Counted from the stretch's first letter, positions 1-9,229 are shown. The stretch: DNA of 64,000 nucleotides from Streptomyces albireticuli (GCF_021228125.1 NZ_JAJQQS010000022.1:101381-165380); one strand, 5' to 3'. Translations and numbers: made by a program. The notes: generated by a model not told the origin, from the letters alone.

Positions 1-127
1 TCCGTAAGAGCGGACCGCCCCGGGAACTTCGCCAGATGTCAGCGCGCTTGCATACAGTGACAGGACTGTTCATCACGCGAGTCATCGCGGACCATCGCGA
101 GATTTTCAAGCGATCGAAGGGACGTAC

Positions 128-1483
128 ATGCCCATGGGTCACACGGCCACGCAACAGGCCGGTTCCGGCGGCCTGACAGCGACCGAGCACCGGCTGGCCA
201 ACGGCCTGCGGGTGGTGCTCTCAGAAGACCATCTGACCCCCGTCGCCGCCGTCTGCCTCTGGTACGACGTCGGCTCGCGCCACGAGGTCAAGGGGCGCAC
301 CGGGCTGGCCCACCTCTTCGAGCACCTTATGTTCCAGGGCTCCGCCCAGGTCAAGGGCAACGGCCATTTCGAGCTGGTGCAGGGCGCCGGCGGCTCGCTC
401 AACGGCACCACCAGCTTCGAGCGCACCAACTACTTCGAGACCATGCCCGCCCACCAGCTGGAGCTCGCCCTCTGGCTGGAGGCGGACCGCATGGGCTCGC
501 TGCTCACCGCCCTCGACGACGAGTCGATGGAGAACCAGCGGGACGTCGTCAAGAACGAGCGCCGCCAGCGGTACGACAACGTGCCCTACGGCACGGCCTT
601 CGAGAAGCTGACGGCCATGGCCTACCCCGACGGCCACCCGTACCACCACACGCCGATCGGCTCCATGGCCGACCTGGACGCCGCCTCCCTGGAGGACGCG
701 CGCGCCTTCTTCCGGACGTACTACGCGCCGGGCAACGCCGTGCTGTCGGTCGTCGGCGACATCGACACCGAGCAGACGCTCGCCTGGGTCGAGAAGTACT
801 TCGGCTCCATCCCCGCGCACGACGGCAAGCAGCCCCCGCGCGACGGCTCCCTCCCCGACGTGATGGGGAAGGAGCTGCGCGAGGTGGTGCGCGAGGAGGT
901 GCCCTCGCGCGCCCTGATGGCCGCCTACCGGCTGCCGCACGACGGCACCCGTGAGGCCGACGCCGCCGATCTGGCGCTGACCGTCCTCGGCGGCGGCGAG
1001 TCCTCCCGGCTGCACAACCGCCTCGTCCGCCACGACCGCAGCGCCGTCGCCGCCGGCTTCGGGCTGCTCCGGCTCGTGGGCGCCCCCTCGCTCGGCTGGC
1101 TGGACGTCAAGGCGTCGGGCGGCGTGGAGGTCCCGGACATCGAGGCCGCCGTCGACGACGAGCTGGCCCGCTTCGCCGCCGAGGGCCCGACCCCGGAGGA
1201 GATGGAGCGCGCCCAGGCCCAGCTGGAGCGCGAGTGGCTGGACCGGCTCGCCACCGTCAGCGGCCGTGCCGACGAACTGTGCCGCTTCGCCGTGCTCTTC
1301 GGCGCCCCCCAGCTCGCCCTGACGGCCGTGGAGCGCGTGCTGGACATCACGCCGGAGGAGGTGCGGGCGGTCGCCAAGGCCCGGCTGCACCCCGACAACC
1401 GCGCCGTGCTGGTGTACGAACCGACCGCCCCCGAGGCCGCCGAGGCCGATGTGACCGCTGAAGAGACGGAGACGGCCCAGTGA
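128..1483 (+). CDS. M16 family zinc metallopeptidase, catalytic subunit
   Basis: 451 aa peptidase of the pitrilysin/processing-peptidase (M16) family. The inverted zinc motif is intact: HLFEH at residues 62-66, with the third zinc ligand expected in VVKNERRQ near residue 143. A C-terminal M16 domain follows. Members cleave peptides inside a clam-shell chamber and are often encoded as an active/inactive pair, which is the case here: the next gene overlaps by 4 nt (GTGA) and lacks the zinc motif. The ATG at 128 is preceded by AAGGGA five bases upstream; a second in-frame ATG at 134 is possible. There is no signal peptide, so it is presumably cytoplasmic. The substrate is unknown. Confidence 0.93.
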   Translation: MPMGHTATQQAGSGGLTATEHRLANGLRVVLSEDHLTPVAAVCLWYDVGSRHEVKGRTGLAHLFEHLMFQGSAQVKGNGHFELVQGAGGSLNGTTSFERTNYFETMPAHQLELALWLEADRMGSLLTALDDESMENQRDVVKNERRQRYDNVPYGTAFEKLTAMAYPDGHPYHHTPIGSMADLDAASLEDARAFFRTYYAPGNAVLSVVGDIDTEQTLAWVEKYFGSIPAHDGKQPPRDGSLPDVMGKELREVVREEVPSRALMAAYRLPHDGTREADAADLALTVLGGGESSRLHNRLVRHDRSAVAAGFGLLRLVGAPSLGWLDVKASGGVEVPDIEAAVDDELARFAAEGPTPEEMERAQAQLEREWLDRLATVSGRADELCRFAVLFGAPQLALTAVERVLDITPEEVRAVAKARLHPDNRAVLVYEPTAPEAAEADVTAEETETAQ

Positions 1484-2868
1484 GCGACGCCGCGGCCACC
1501 ATGACCTTCCACCCGCAGCCGCAGCCCGGCGCGGCCACCCCGTGGGCCTTCCCGGCCCCCGAGCGCGGTCAGCTGCCCAACGGCCTGACGGTGCTGCGCT
1601 GCCACCGCCCCGGCCAGCAGGTCGTCGCCGTCGAGATCAACCTCGACGCGCCCCTGGAGGCCGAGCCGGCCGGCCTCGACGGCGTCTCCACCATCATGGC
1701 GCGGGCCCTCTCCGAGGGCACCGACAAGCTGACGGCCGAGGAGTTCGCCGCCGAGCTGGAGCGCTGCGGCGCCACCCTCGACGCGCACGCCGACCACCCG
1801 GGCGTCCGGATCTCCCTCGAGGTCCCGGCCTCCCGGCTGGTCAAGGCCCTCGGCCTGCTCGCCGACGCGCTGCGCGCCCCCGCCTTCCCGGACGGCGAGG
1901 TCGAGCGCCTCGTCCGCAACCGCCTGGACGAGATCCCGCACGAGCTGGCCAACCCCGCCCGCCGGGCGGCCATGGCCCTCTCGGCGCAGCTCTTCCCGGC
2001 CGGCTCGCGGATGTCCCGCCCCCGCCAGGGCACCGAGGAGAGCGTCGAGCGCATCGACGCCGCGTCCGTGCGCGCCTTCTACGAGGCGCACGTCCGCCCC
2101 GTCACCACCACCGCCGTGGTCGTCGGCGACTTCACCGGCCTCGATCTGGACGCCGCGCTCGCGGACACCCTCGGCGCCTGGACGGGCTCCCCGGCGGCTC
2201 CCCGGCAGGCCCCGCCCATCACCGCCGACGACACCGGCCGTGTGGTCATCGTGGACCGGCCGGGCGCCGTCCAGACCCAGCTGCTCATCGGCCGGATCGG
2301 CGCCGACCGGCACGACCGCGTCTGGCCCGCCCAGGTGCTCGGCACCTACTGCCTCGGCGGCACCCTCACCTCCCGCCTGGACCGCGTCCTGCGCGAGGAG
2401 AAGGGCTACACCTACGGCGTCCGGGCGTTCGGCCAGGTGCTGCGCTCCACGACGGACGGCACGGGCGCGGCCATGCTCGCCATCAGCGGCTCGGTGGACA
2501 CCGCCTCCACCGGCCCGGCCCTCGACGACCTGTGGACCGTGCTGCGCACCCTCGCGGCCGAGGGTCTGACGGACGCCGAGCGCGATGTGGCGGTGCAGAA
2601 CCTCGTGGGCGTCGCACCGCTGAAGTACGAGACGGCGGCGGCCGTCGCGGGCACGCTGGCCGACCAGGTCGAGCAGCAGCTCCCGGATGACTTCCAGGCC
2701 CGGCTCTACGAACGCCTCGCGGCGACGGGCACGGTGGAGGCCACCGCCGCCGTGGTCAACGCCTTCCCGGTCGACCGGCTCGTGACGGTCCTCGTGGGTG
2801 ACGCCGCGCAGATCGAGGAGCCCGTGAAGGCCCTGGGCATCGGCGAGGTGACGGTCGTCACCGGCTGA
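1480..2868 (+). CDS. M16 family peptidase homologue, non-catalytic partner
   Basis: 462 aa, with both M16 domains recognisable, but the HxxEH zinc site is absent: the equivalent stretch reads LDGVSTIMARALSEGT. The C-terminal half keeps the LREEKGYTYGVR segment, the R/Y pair that in M16B enzymes helps bind substrate across the subunit interface. Start is the GTG at 1480, overlapping the stop of the preceding gene, so the two are almost certainly co-translated and form a heterodimer in which this subunit supports substrate binding. An internal ATG at 1501 is a weaker alternative start. Confidence 0.92.
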   Translation: MSDAAATMTFHPQPQPGAATPWAFPAPERGQLPNGLTVLRCHRPGQQVVAVEINLDAPLEAEPAGLDGVSTIMARALSEGTDKLTAEEFAAELERCGATLDAHADHPGVRISLEVPASRLVKALGLLADALRAPAFPDGEVERLVRNRLDEIPHELANPARRAAMALSAQLFPAGSRMSRPRQGTEESVERIDAASVRAFYEAHVRPVTTTAVVVGDFTGLDLDAALADTLGAWTGSPAAPRQAPPITADDTGRVVIVDRPGAVQTQLLIGRIGADRHDRVWPAQVLGTYCLGGTLTSRLDRVLREEKGYTYGVRAFGQVLRSTTDGTGAAMLAISGSVDTASTGPALDDLWTVLRTLAAEGLTDAERDVAVQNLVGVAPLKYETAAAVAGTLADQVEQQLPDDFQARLYERLAATGTVEATAAVVNAFPVDRLVTVLVGDAAQIEEPVKALGIGEVTVVTG

Positions 2869-3065
2869 CGTTTCGTCAGGAGGTGGGGAGGCGCGTGAGG
2901 TCGGCGAGACCCACGCGCCTCCCTTATGTCCGATTTAGTGGAGTGGTTGCACGTCCGGCCTGTGGCGTACGCCACAAAACGTGAGTTCTGTTTGCCGTTC
3001 GAATCGGGCGCCGTTTAGCGTCAGGGCGGTTGTCCGTCAGATGTGAGTCGCATCCGCGGCCCCGG

Positions 3066-3222
3066 GCAACCATCGCCGAGTCCCCGTACGGCGCGAGCCA
3101 GGGGAGCCGGGGACCCACATGTCCCTGGGGTGAATCGGGTCCCTTTCCGGAGGGAGCCGTAGGAGACCTTCCTGCTCCGAACCCGTCAGCTAACCCGGTA
3201 GGCGAGAGGGAAGGAAAGGAAT
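3066..3222 (+). promoter_or_regulatory. ydaO-type c-di-AMP riboswitch
   Basis: The leader of the following M23 peptidase carries sequence I recognise from Streptomyces ydaO-class leaders: ATCGCCGAGTCC, then GAGCCGGGGACCCAC, GGGGTGAATCGGGTC, GTAGGAGACCTTCCTGCT and CGAACCCGTCAGCTAACCC, ending in GGCGAGAGGGAAGGAAAGG just before the start codon. In Streptomyces such riboswitches lie in front of cell-wall hydrolases and resuscitation factors and turn them off when cyclic di-AMP is high. The edges given are approximate. A small open frame at 3030-3224 falls inside this element and is not a gene. Confidence 0.85.
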
Positions 3223-3232
3223 AGCCGCACCT

Positions 3233-4039
3233 ATGGCGTTCACTCGTGCCACCGGGAAGCACCGTCGTCCGAGCCGCGCCGTGCGCACCGGCGCGAACAT
3301 CGCGGGCATAGCCACCCTGACGGCCACCGGCGTCGTCGCCGGCTTCGCCGCCCCCGCGCTCGCCGCCACCACCGACGACGCCCCGCGTGTCGAGGACACC
3401 GGCCTCACCCAGGCCATCGTCATCGGCGAGGACACCGCCACCCGCGTGGGCGAGCAGGCCGAGGTCCAGCGCAGCTCCGCCGAGGAGACCAGCGCCCGCC
3501 TCCAGGCCGAGGCCGAGGCCAAGAAGCAGGCCGCCGAGACCAAGAAGGTCGCGGACGAGGCCGCCCGCAAGGCCGAGGCCGAGCGCAAGGAGCAGGAGCG
3601 CATCGCCCGCGAGGAAGAGCGCAAGAAGCTCAACGCCTACGTGTCGCCGATCGAGGGCTCGTACGTCTCGACCTCCTACAAGGCCTCCAGCGGCCTGTGG
3701 TCGTCCGGCAGCCACACCGGTGTCGACTTCCACGCCGAGTCCGGCACGTCGGTCCGCTCCGTCGGCGCGGGCACCGTCGTCGAGGCCGGCTACGGCGGCG
3801 CCTACGGCAACAACGTCGTCATCAAGCACAACGACGGCACCTACACCCAGTACGGCCACCTGTCGTCCATCGGCGTCAGCGCCGGCCAGACGGTGACCGC
3901 GGGTCAGGAGATCGGCATCTCCGGCGCCACCGGCAACGTCACCGGCCCGCACCTGCACTTCGAGGCCCGCACCGGCCCCTCCTACGGCTCCGACATCGAC
4001 CCGGTGGAGTACCTGCGTTCGCACGGCGTCGGCATCTGA
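3233..4039 (+). CDS. Secreted M23 family metallopeptidase (LytM-type)
   Basis: 268 aa. It has an N-terminal signal peptide (basic start, hydrophobic stretch about residues 20-40, cleavage near APALAA), then an Ala/Glu/Lys-rich coiled coil (about 75-130), then a LytM/peptidase M23 domain with zinc ligands in SHTGVDFH and in GPHLHFEA. Such enzymes cut peptide crosslinks in peptidoglycan, outside the membrane. The long leader contains a c-di-AMP riboswitch, which ties expression to cell-wall and osmotic state. It is followed at once by a strong terminator, so it is monocistronic. Confidence 0.93.
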   Translation: MAFTRATGKHRRPSRAVRTGANIAGIATLTATGVVAGFAAPALAATTDDAPRVEDTGLTQAIVIGEDTATRVGEQAEVQRSSAEETSARLQAEAEAKKQAAETKKVADEAARKAEAERKEQERIAREEERKKLNAYVSPIEGSYVSTSYKASSGLWSSGSHTGVDFHAESGTSVRSVGAGTVVEAGYGGAYGNNVVIKHNDGTYTQYGHLSSIGVSAGQTVTAGQEIGISGATGNVTGPHLHFEARTGPSYGSDIDPVEYLRSHGVGI

Positions 4040-4063
4040 CCCGCAGCGCGTACCGCGTCGTTC

Positions 4064-4098
4064 CACGAAGGCCCCGGCCCCCGGCCGGGGCCTTCGTG
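4064..4098 (+). terminator. Rho-independent-type hairpin after the M23 gene
   Basis: A perfect 16-bp stem (CACGAAGGCCCCGGCC paired with its complement) with a 3-nt CCC loop, 24 nt after the stop codon. There is no U-tract, as is usual in Streptomyces. Confidence 0.8.
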
Positions 4099-4202
4099 TT
4101 GGCCAAAACATATCGATGAAATCCTCGGCACCATCGGAAATCGCGGGCCGCTGCAATAGAGTCGTTGACCAGGCGTCAATCGGCCGCGTTTCGCGGGGGT
4201 CA

Positions 4203-5048
4203 ATGCGGAGGTTCACCCATGCGGGGCCGTACGTGAACGGCGATGGTAAAGCGGCACCGAACGGCGGTCGTATTTCGGCGCACGCGGTCTGCACGGCGAT
4301 CCGCGACGACATCGTCACGGGCGTCTTCCCGCCCGGCGGCCGGCTCACCGAGGAGGTCCTCGCCCGGCGGTACGGCGTCTCCCGGGTGCCCGTGCGCGAG
4401 GCGCTGCGCACCCTCGCCTCCGAAGGGTTCGTGACCACCCGCAGGCACGCGGGCGCCTGTGTCGCCGAGCCCACCGAGCAGGAGGCGGCCGACCTCATCG
4501 AGGTCCGGGCGCTGCTGGAGCCGCTGGGCGCCGCGCGGGCCGCCCAGCGTCGCACGGAGGCGCACCTGAAGGTGCTGCGGGGCCTGGTCAGGCTCGGCCA
4601 GGAGCGGGCCCGCGGCGGCCGTACGGGCGAGCTGCGCCCCCTGGACGACTGGTTCGACGAGACGCTCGCCCAGGCGTCCGGCAGCCCCAGCCTCGCCGCC
4701 CTGCTCACCCAGCTCCGGCTCAAGATCTCCTGGGTGTACGTGCCGGAGCCGCCGGCCCGGCCGGTGGCGGCCTGGGACACCTGCGCGGCCCTGGTCGACG
4801 CCGTCGCGCGCGGGGACGCCGAGCGGGCGCGGGCGCTCGCCACGGCCCGTGCCGACCGCGCGCCCGGCGCCTACCGGCTGCGGAGCGCGCCCCCGCCGCA
4901 GCGCGTCCGGGGCCCGGAGCGGCCACCGGAGCGAACGGGCCGTGAGCACCGGAAGCAACCTCCCGGACAGCCTCCGGGACAAACCGCCGTGGAAACCTCC
5001 GGGCAAACTCCGAAACATTCCGTGCACACGGCGAGCGCACGTTCTTAA
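4203..5048 (+). CDS. GntR family transcriptional regulator (FadR/FCD type)
   Basis: About 281 aa from the ATG at 4203; an in-frame GTG at 4233 or a longer frame back to 4116 are alternatives. The GntR winged helix is clear: GGRLTEEVLARRYGVSRVPV followed by REALRTLASEGFV. A helical effector domain of the FCD kind follows (DLIEVRALLEPLGAARAAQR). The last 50 or so residues are a Pro/Gln-rich tail with PPGQ repeats, probably disordered. It probably binds DNA as a dimer and responds to a small acid or sugar; the ligand cannot be told. It is transcribed towards ptsH on the other strand, but a link is not shown. Confidence 0.85.
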   Translation: MRRFTHAGPYVNGDGKAAPNGGRISAHAVCTAIRDDIVTGVFPPGGRLTEEVLARRYGVSRVPVREALRTLASEGFVTTRRHAGACVAEPTEQEAADLIEVRALLEPLGAARAAQRRTEAHLKVLRGLVRLGQERARGGRTGELRPLDDWFDETLAQASGSPSLAALLTQLRLKISWVYVPEPPARPVAAWDTCAALVDAVARGDAERARALATARADRAPGAYRLRSAPPPQRVRGPERPPERTGREHRKQPPGQPPGQTAVETSGQTPKHSVHTASARS

Positions 5049-5145
5049 CAATTGGCTGCTATTTCCGCCCGGCCGGAACGCCGGAATTCCTTCGGCGGCG
5101 CGCACCGGGAAAACCGGACCGGAACGACGGCCGCGGGAACGACAG

Positions 5146-5183
5146 CGGGGCCGCGGCGGCCTCAGTCGGCCGCCGCGGCCCCG
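5146..5183. terminator. Bidirectional terminator between the GntR gene and ptsH
   Basis: A perfect 16-bp GC stem (CGGGGCCGCGGCGGCC and its complement) with a TCAGTC loop. It lies between two convergent genes. Confidence 0.75.
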
Positions 5184-5203
5184 CCGCGCGCGATTCCCGT
5201 GAA

Positions 5204-5485
5204 TCAGACGGTCTCCGGGAGCTCCTCGAGACCCTCGGCGACCAGCTTCGCCAGGCGGTCCAGGGCGGCCTCGGCACCCTCGGCGTCGGACGCGAGCACG
5301 ATCTCCTCGCCACCCTGGGCGCCCAGGCCCAGCACGGCCAGCATGGAGGCGGCGTTGACGGGGTTGCCGTCGGCCTTGGCGATCGTCATCGGGACGCCGG
5401 CGGCGGTCGCCGCACGGACGAAGATCGACGCCGGGCGGGCGTGGAGGCCCTCGGTCCAGCCGACGTTGACGCGGCGCTCAGCCAT
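5204..5485 (-). CDS. ptsH: Phosphocarrier protein HPr
   Basis: 93 aa, full length for HPr. The phosphorylatable histidine is in EGLHARPAS (residue 15) and the regulatory serine region is NAASMLAVLGL. HPr passes phosphate from enzyme I to the sugar-specific EIIA domains. The start at 5485 is preferred over 5500 because GAAGGG lies 7 nt before it. No other PTS gene is adjacent, as is usual in Streptomyces. Confidence 0.95.
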   Translation of the reverse strand: MAERRVNVGWTEGLHARPASIFVRAATAAGVPMTIAKADGNPVNAASMLAVLGLGAQGGEEIVLASDAEGAEAALDRLAKLVAEGLEELPETV

Positions 5486-5606
5486 GGTGTTGCCCTTCAA
5501 GTCGTAAGGAGTTGTCTAGACCAGTGTTGCACAGGGGTGACGGTGCTCCCGGTACACCCCGGACGGCCCTAGTGGGGTTGTCGGCGCCCGGCCTTACCCT
5601 GGCCCC

Positions 5607-8555
5607 ATGCAGACGCCGTCCGAGCAGGTGTATCCGGCCCACTGGGAAGCCGACGTGGTGCTGCGCGACGGCGGTACCGCGCACCTCCGCCCCATCACGG
5701 CCGACGACGCCGGGCGGCTGGTCAGCTTCTACGAACAGGTCTCGGACGAGTCGAAGTACTACCGCTTCTTCGCCCCCTACCCCCGCCTCTCCGACCGGGA
5801 CGTGCACCGCTTCACCCATCACGACTACGTCGACCGGGTCGGGCTCGCCGCGACCGTCGGCGGCGAGTTCATCGCCACCGTCCGCTACGACCGGATCGAC
5901 CCCCGCGGCCTGCCCTCCTCCGGCCCGGCCGACGAGGCGGAGGTCGCCTTCCTCGTCCAGGACGCCCACCAGGGCCGCGGCGTCGCCTCCGCCCTGCTGG
6001 AGCACATCGCGGCCGTCGCCCGCGAGCGCTCCATCCGGCGCTTCGCCGCCGAGGTGCTGCCCGCCAACACCAAGATGATCAAGGTGTTCACGGACGCCGG
6101 CTACACCCAGAAGCGCAGCTTCGAGGACGGCGTCGTCCGCCTGGAGCTGGATCTGGAGCCCACCGACCGCTCCCTCGCCGTGCAGCGCGCCCGCGAGCAG
6201 CGCGCCGAGGCCCGCTCCGTCCACCGCCTGATCGCCCCCGGCTCGGTCGCCGTCGTCGGCACCGGCCGCGAGCCCGGCGGGATGGGCCGGGCCGTGCTGC
6301 GCAATCTGCGCGAGGGCGGGTTCACCGGCAGCCTGTACGCGGTCAACCGCGCCTTCCCCGAGGACGGCGCCGTCCTCGACCCCGAGGGCGTGCCGGCCCA
6401 CCGCTCCGTCCTCGGCATCCCCGGCCCGGTCGACCTCGCCGTCGTCGCCGTCCCCGCCGAGCAGGTGCCCTCCGTCGTCGCCGAGTGCGGCGAGCACGGC
6501 GTCCAGGGGCTCGTCGTCCTCTCCGCCGGCTACGCCGAGAGCGGCGCCGACGGCCGCGACCGGCAGCGCGAGCTGGTCCGCCAGGCCCGCTCCTACGGCA
6601 TGCGCCTCATCGGACCCAACGCGTTCGGCCTGATCAACACCGCCCCGGGAGTCCGGCTCAACGCCTCGCTCTCGCCCGAGCTGCCCGCCGCCGGCCGGCT
6701 CGGCCTCTTCAGCCAGTCCGGCGCCATCGGCATCGCCCTGCTGTCCGGGCTGCACCGCCGCGCCGCCGGGCTCGTCGGCGTCTCCACCTTCGTCTCCGCG
6801 GGCAACCGCGCCGACGTCTCCGGCAACGACTTCCTCCAGTACTGGCACGACGACCCGGACACCGACGTCGTCGTCATGTACCTGGAGTCCATCGGCAACC
6901 CCCGCAAGTTCGCCCGGCTCGCCCGGCGCACGGCGGCCCGCAAGCCGGTCGTAGTCGTCAAGGGCGCCCGGCACGGCGGCGCCGCGCCCACCGGCCACGC
7001 CGTCCCCACCACCCGCATCCCCGACGCCACCGTCTCCGACCTGCTGCGGCAGGCCGGCGTCATCCGCGTCGACACCGTCACCGAGCTGGCCGACACCGGG
7101 CTGCTGCTCGCCTCCCAGCCGCTGCCGGCCGGCCCCCGCGTCGCCATCCTCGGCAATTCCGAGTCCCTCGCCCTCCTCACCTACGACGCCTGCCTGACCG
7201 ACGGCCTGCGCCCCCAGCCGCCGTACGACCTGTCGACCGCCGCCGAGCCGGAGGACTTCCGGGCCGCCCTGGCCCTGGCCCTGGCGGACGACGAGTGCGA
7301 CGCCGTCGTCATCACCGCCATCCCCTGGGTCGGCGAGGCCTCGGCGGCGGATCTCGCCACGGCGCTGCGCGCCGCGGTCGCCGCGTCCCCGGTGGCGAAG
7401 CCGGTGACGGTGGTCCACCTGGAGATCCCGGGCCTCGCCGAGGCCCTCGCCGCACCGGTCCCGGAGGCGGCACCCGCGGACCCCGGCGGCCTGAGCGGCG
7501 ACGGTGGCGCAAGCGGCGACAGTGACGTAAACGGTGGCGGTGACACAAGCAGCGTCGGCGGCGTAAGAGGCGTCGGCGCTGTGAGCGGCGAAGGTGGTGC
7601 AAGGGGCGACGGTGGCGCAAGGGGTGACGGCAGGCAGCGCCCGGCCCCCGCCGTCCGGATCCCCGCCTACCCCGCCGCCGAGCGGGCCGTACGCGCCCTG
7701 GCCGAAGCCGTGCGGTACGCACGCTGGCGGCGGCTGGCCGCCGAGCCGGGCAGGGTGCCCGAATACGACGACATCGACGAGGCGGGCGCCGCCGCCGACA
7801 TCGACGTCCTGCTCGCCGCCCACGGAGCCGTGCCCGGCGCCTCGCCCACGGAGCCCGCGGATCCCCGTGCCGTCACCCTCTCCGCCGCCGACACCCAGCG
7901 GCTGCTCGCCCGGTACGGCATCGCCGTGCTGCCCGCGCTGCCCGCGCCCGACCCCGACACCGCCGTGCGCGCCGCCCGGAGGCTAGGCTTCCCCGTCGCT
8001 TTCAAGCCCACCGCGCCGCACTTGCGCCACCGCGCCGACCTCGGCGGCGTCCGGCTCGACCTGGGCGGTGAGACGGAACTGCGCCGGTCCTACGCCGAGT
8101 TGACCGAGCTCCTCGGCAAGCCCGAGGAGACCCGCTTCGTCGTCCAGTCGATGGCCCCGCGCGGCGTCGACACCGTCGTCCGCGCCGCCATCGACCCCGC
8201 CGCGGGCGCCGTGCTCTCCTTCGGCCTGGCCGGGGCTCCCTCCCTGCTGCTCGGTGACACCGCGCACCGCCTCGTGCCCGTCACCGACCGGGACGCCGCG
8301 GAGCAGATCCGCTCGGTCCGCACCGCGCCGCTCCTCTTCGGCTGGCGCGGCAGCACCCCCGTGGACACCCGGGCCCTGGAAGAGCTGCTGCTGCGCGTCT
8401 CCCGCCTGGTCGACGACCACCCCGAGGTCGTCGGGGCCGACCTGGAGCCCGTGATCGTCGCGCCCCGGGGAGTCCATGTGCTCGGCGCCGTCATCCGCCT
8501 CGCCCCGCCCCCGGCCCGCACCGACCTCGGCCCGCGCAGCCTCCCGGCCTACTGA
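5607..8555 (+). CDS. pat: Protein lysine acetyltransferase: GNAT domain fused to NDP-forming acyl-CoA ligase
   Basis: 982 aa. Order: N-terminal GNAT acetyltransferase domain (about 15-185, acetyl-CoA loop in VQDAHQGRGVASALLEH), then an NDP-forming acyl-CoA ligase body (CoA-binding domain about 205-340 with GMGRAVLRNLREGGF; ligase domain about 345-620), then an ATP-grasp part (about 755-970). GNAT first is the arrangement described for Streptomyces PatA-type enzymes, which acetylate and switch off acyl-CoA synthetases; the ligase part is thought to be regulatory. Between ligase and ATP-grasp parts lies a Gly/Ser/Asp-rich linker encoded by a degenerate repeat. Monocistronic, with a hairpin downstream. 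Confidence 0.92.
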   Translation: MQTPSEQVYPAHWEADVVLRDGGTAHLRPITADDAGRLVSFYEQVSDESKYYRFFAPYPRLSDRDVHRFTHHDYVDRVGLAATVGGEFIATVRYDRIDPRGLPSSGPADEAEVAFLVQDAHQGRGVASALLEHIAAVARERSIRRFAAEVLPANTKMIKVFTDAGYTQKRSFEDGVVRLELDLEPTDRSLAVQRAREQRAEARSVHRLIAPGSVAVVGTGREPGGMGRAVLRNLREGGFTGSLYAVNRAFPEDGAVLDPEGVPAHRSVLGIPGPVDLAVVAVPAEQVPSVVAECGEHGVQGLVVLSAGYAESGADGRDRQRELVRQARSYGMRLIGPNAFGLINTAPGVRLNASLSPELPAAGRLGLFSQSGAIGIALLSGLHRRAAGLVGVSTFVSAGNRADVSGNDFLQYWHDDPDTDVVVMYLESIGNPRKFARLARRTAARKPVVVVKGARHGGAAPTGHAVPTTRIPDATVSDLLRQAGVIRVDTVTELADTGLLLASQPLPAGPRVAILGNSESLALLTYDACLTDGLRPQPPYDLSTAAEPEDFRAALALALADDECDAVVITAIPWVGEASAADLATALRAAVAASPVAKPVTVVHLEIPGLAEALAAPVPEAAPADPGGLSGDGGASGDSDVNGGGDTSSVGGVRGVGAVSGEGGARGDGGARGDGRQRPAPAVRIPAYPAAERAVRALAEAVRYARWRRLAAEPGRVPEYDDIDEAGAAADIDVLLAAHGAVPGASPTEPADPRAVTLSAADTQRLLARYGIAVLPALPAPDPDTAVRAARRLGFPVAFKPTAPHLRHRADLGGVRLDLGGETELRRSYAELTELLGKPEETRFVVQSMAPRGVDTVVRAAIDPAAGAVLSFGLAGAPSLLLGDTAHRLVPVTDRDAAEQIRSVRTAPLLFGWRGSTPVDTRALEELLLRVSRLVDDHPEVVGADLEPVIVAPRGVHVLGAVIRLAPPPARTDLGPRSLPAY
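7490..7635 (+). repeat. Degenerate GGYGRC-type repeat encoding a Gly/Ser/Asp linker in pat
   Basis: Units built on GGCGACGGTGGCGCAAG and variants recur about seven times, in frame, giving runs such as SGDGGASGDSD and GEGGARGDGGARGDG. The stretch joins two folded domains and is likely to vary in length between strains. Confidence 0.7.
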
Positions 8556-8586
8556 CACGGGGCCCGTGGGGCCCCCGGGCTCCGCC

Positions 8587-8616
8587 GTCCGTCCGTGCGG
8601 GCACGCACGGACGGAC
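8587..8616 (+). terminator. Terminator hairpin after pat
   Basis: A perfect 12-bp stem (GTCCGTCCGTGC and its complement) with loop GGGCAC, 31 nt after the pat stop. Confidence 0.65.
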
Positions 8617-8629
8617 CCCGTACGCCCCG

Positions 8630-8641
8630 TAGGATGGGCGT
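8630..8641 (+). promoter_or_regulatory. Leaderless promoter, -10 element TAGGAT
   Basis: TAGGAT lies at 8630-8635, six bases before the ATG at 8642, and no Shine-Dalgarno sequence can fit. This is the typical layout of a leaderless Streptomyces transcript. Confidence 0.6.
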
Positions 8642-9229
8642 ATGGCGAAGACCGGTACGACGACCCAAGGGCTGCGCGCGGCGATCGAGCGCAGCGGCTA
8701 CTACCCGGCCCTCGTGGCCGAGGCGGTGGAGGCCGCCGTGGGCGGGGAGCCGGTCGTGTCGTACCTCGTGCACCAGGAGACGACGTTCGACGCCAACGAG
8801 GTGCGCCGTCATGTGACGGTCCTCGTCCTCACGGGCAACCGCTTCATCGTCAGCCACACCGACGAGCAGGCGGCCGACGGCACCTCCCCGTCCCCGTACG
8901 CCACGACCTCCACCGAGTCCGTGAAGCTCGACCGGATCTCCTCGGTGGTGCTCAGCCGCGTCGTCGCCAACCCCGAGGCGTACACCCCGGGCACCCTGCC
9001 CCGCGAGGTCGTCCTCACCATCGGCTGGGGCGCGGTCTCCCGGATCGACCTGGAGCCCGCCGCCTGCGGCGACCCCAATTGCGACGCCGACCACGGCTAC
9101 ACCGGCTCCGCCACCGCGGACGACCTGAGCCTGCGGGTCAGCGAGGCGGGCGACGGCCCGGACACCGTCCGGCAGGCCCTCGCCTTCGCCCAGGCGCTCT
9201 CCGAGGCGACCGCGGCGACCGGCCGCTGA
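8642..9229 (+). CDS. DUF5998 family protein
   Basis: 195 aa actinobacterial protein of the DUF5998 family; function unknown. Visible features are an Asp/Cys motif ACGDPNCDADHGYTG near residues 140-155 that may bind a metal, and a mixed alpha/beta composition with no membrane segment. Its stop codon shares one base with the start of the phosphodiesterase gene (TGATG at 9227-9231), so the two are translationally coupled and probably act together. A leaderless promoter precedes it. Confidence 0.85.
   Translation: MAKTGTTTQGLRAAIERSGYYPALVAEAVEAAVGGEPVVSYLVHQETTFDANEVRRHVTVLVLTGNRFIVSHTDEQAADGTSPSPYATTSTESVKLDRISSVVLSRVVANPEAYTPGTLPREVVLTIGWGAVSRIDLEPAACGDPNCDADHGYTGSATADDLSLRVSEAGDGPDTVRQALAFAQALSEATAATGR

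Noticed and set aside
3030..3224. 64-aa open frame before the M23 gene
   Set aside because: It lies wholly inside the riboswitch, whose conserved blocks explain the sequence.
5478..7823. 781-codon open frame on the minus strand opposite pat
   Set aside because: It is a shadow caused by high third-position GC; composition is Gly/Asp/Ala-rich with no domain, and the plus strand encodes a clear GNAT/ligase.
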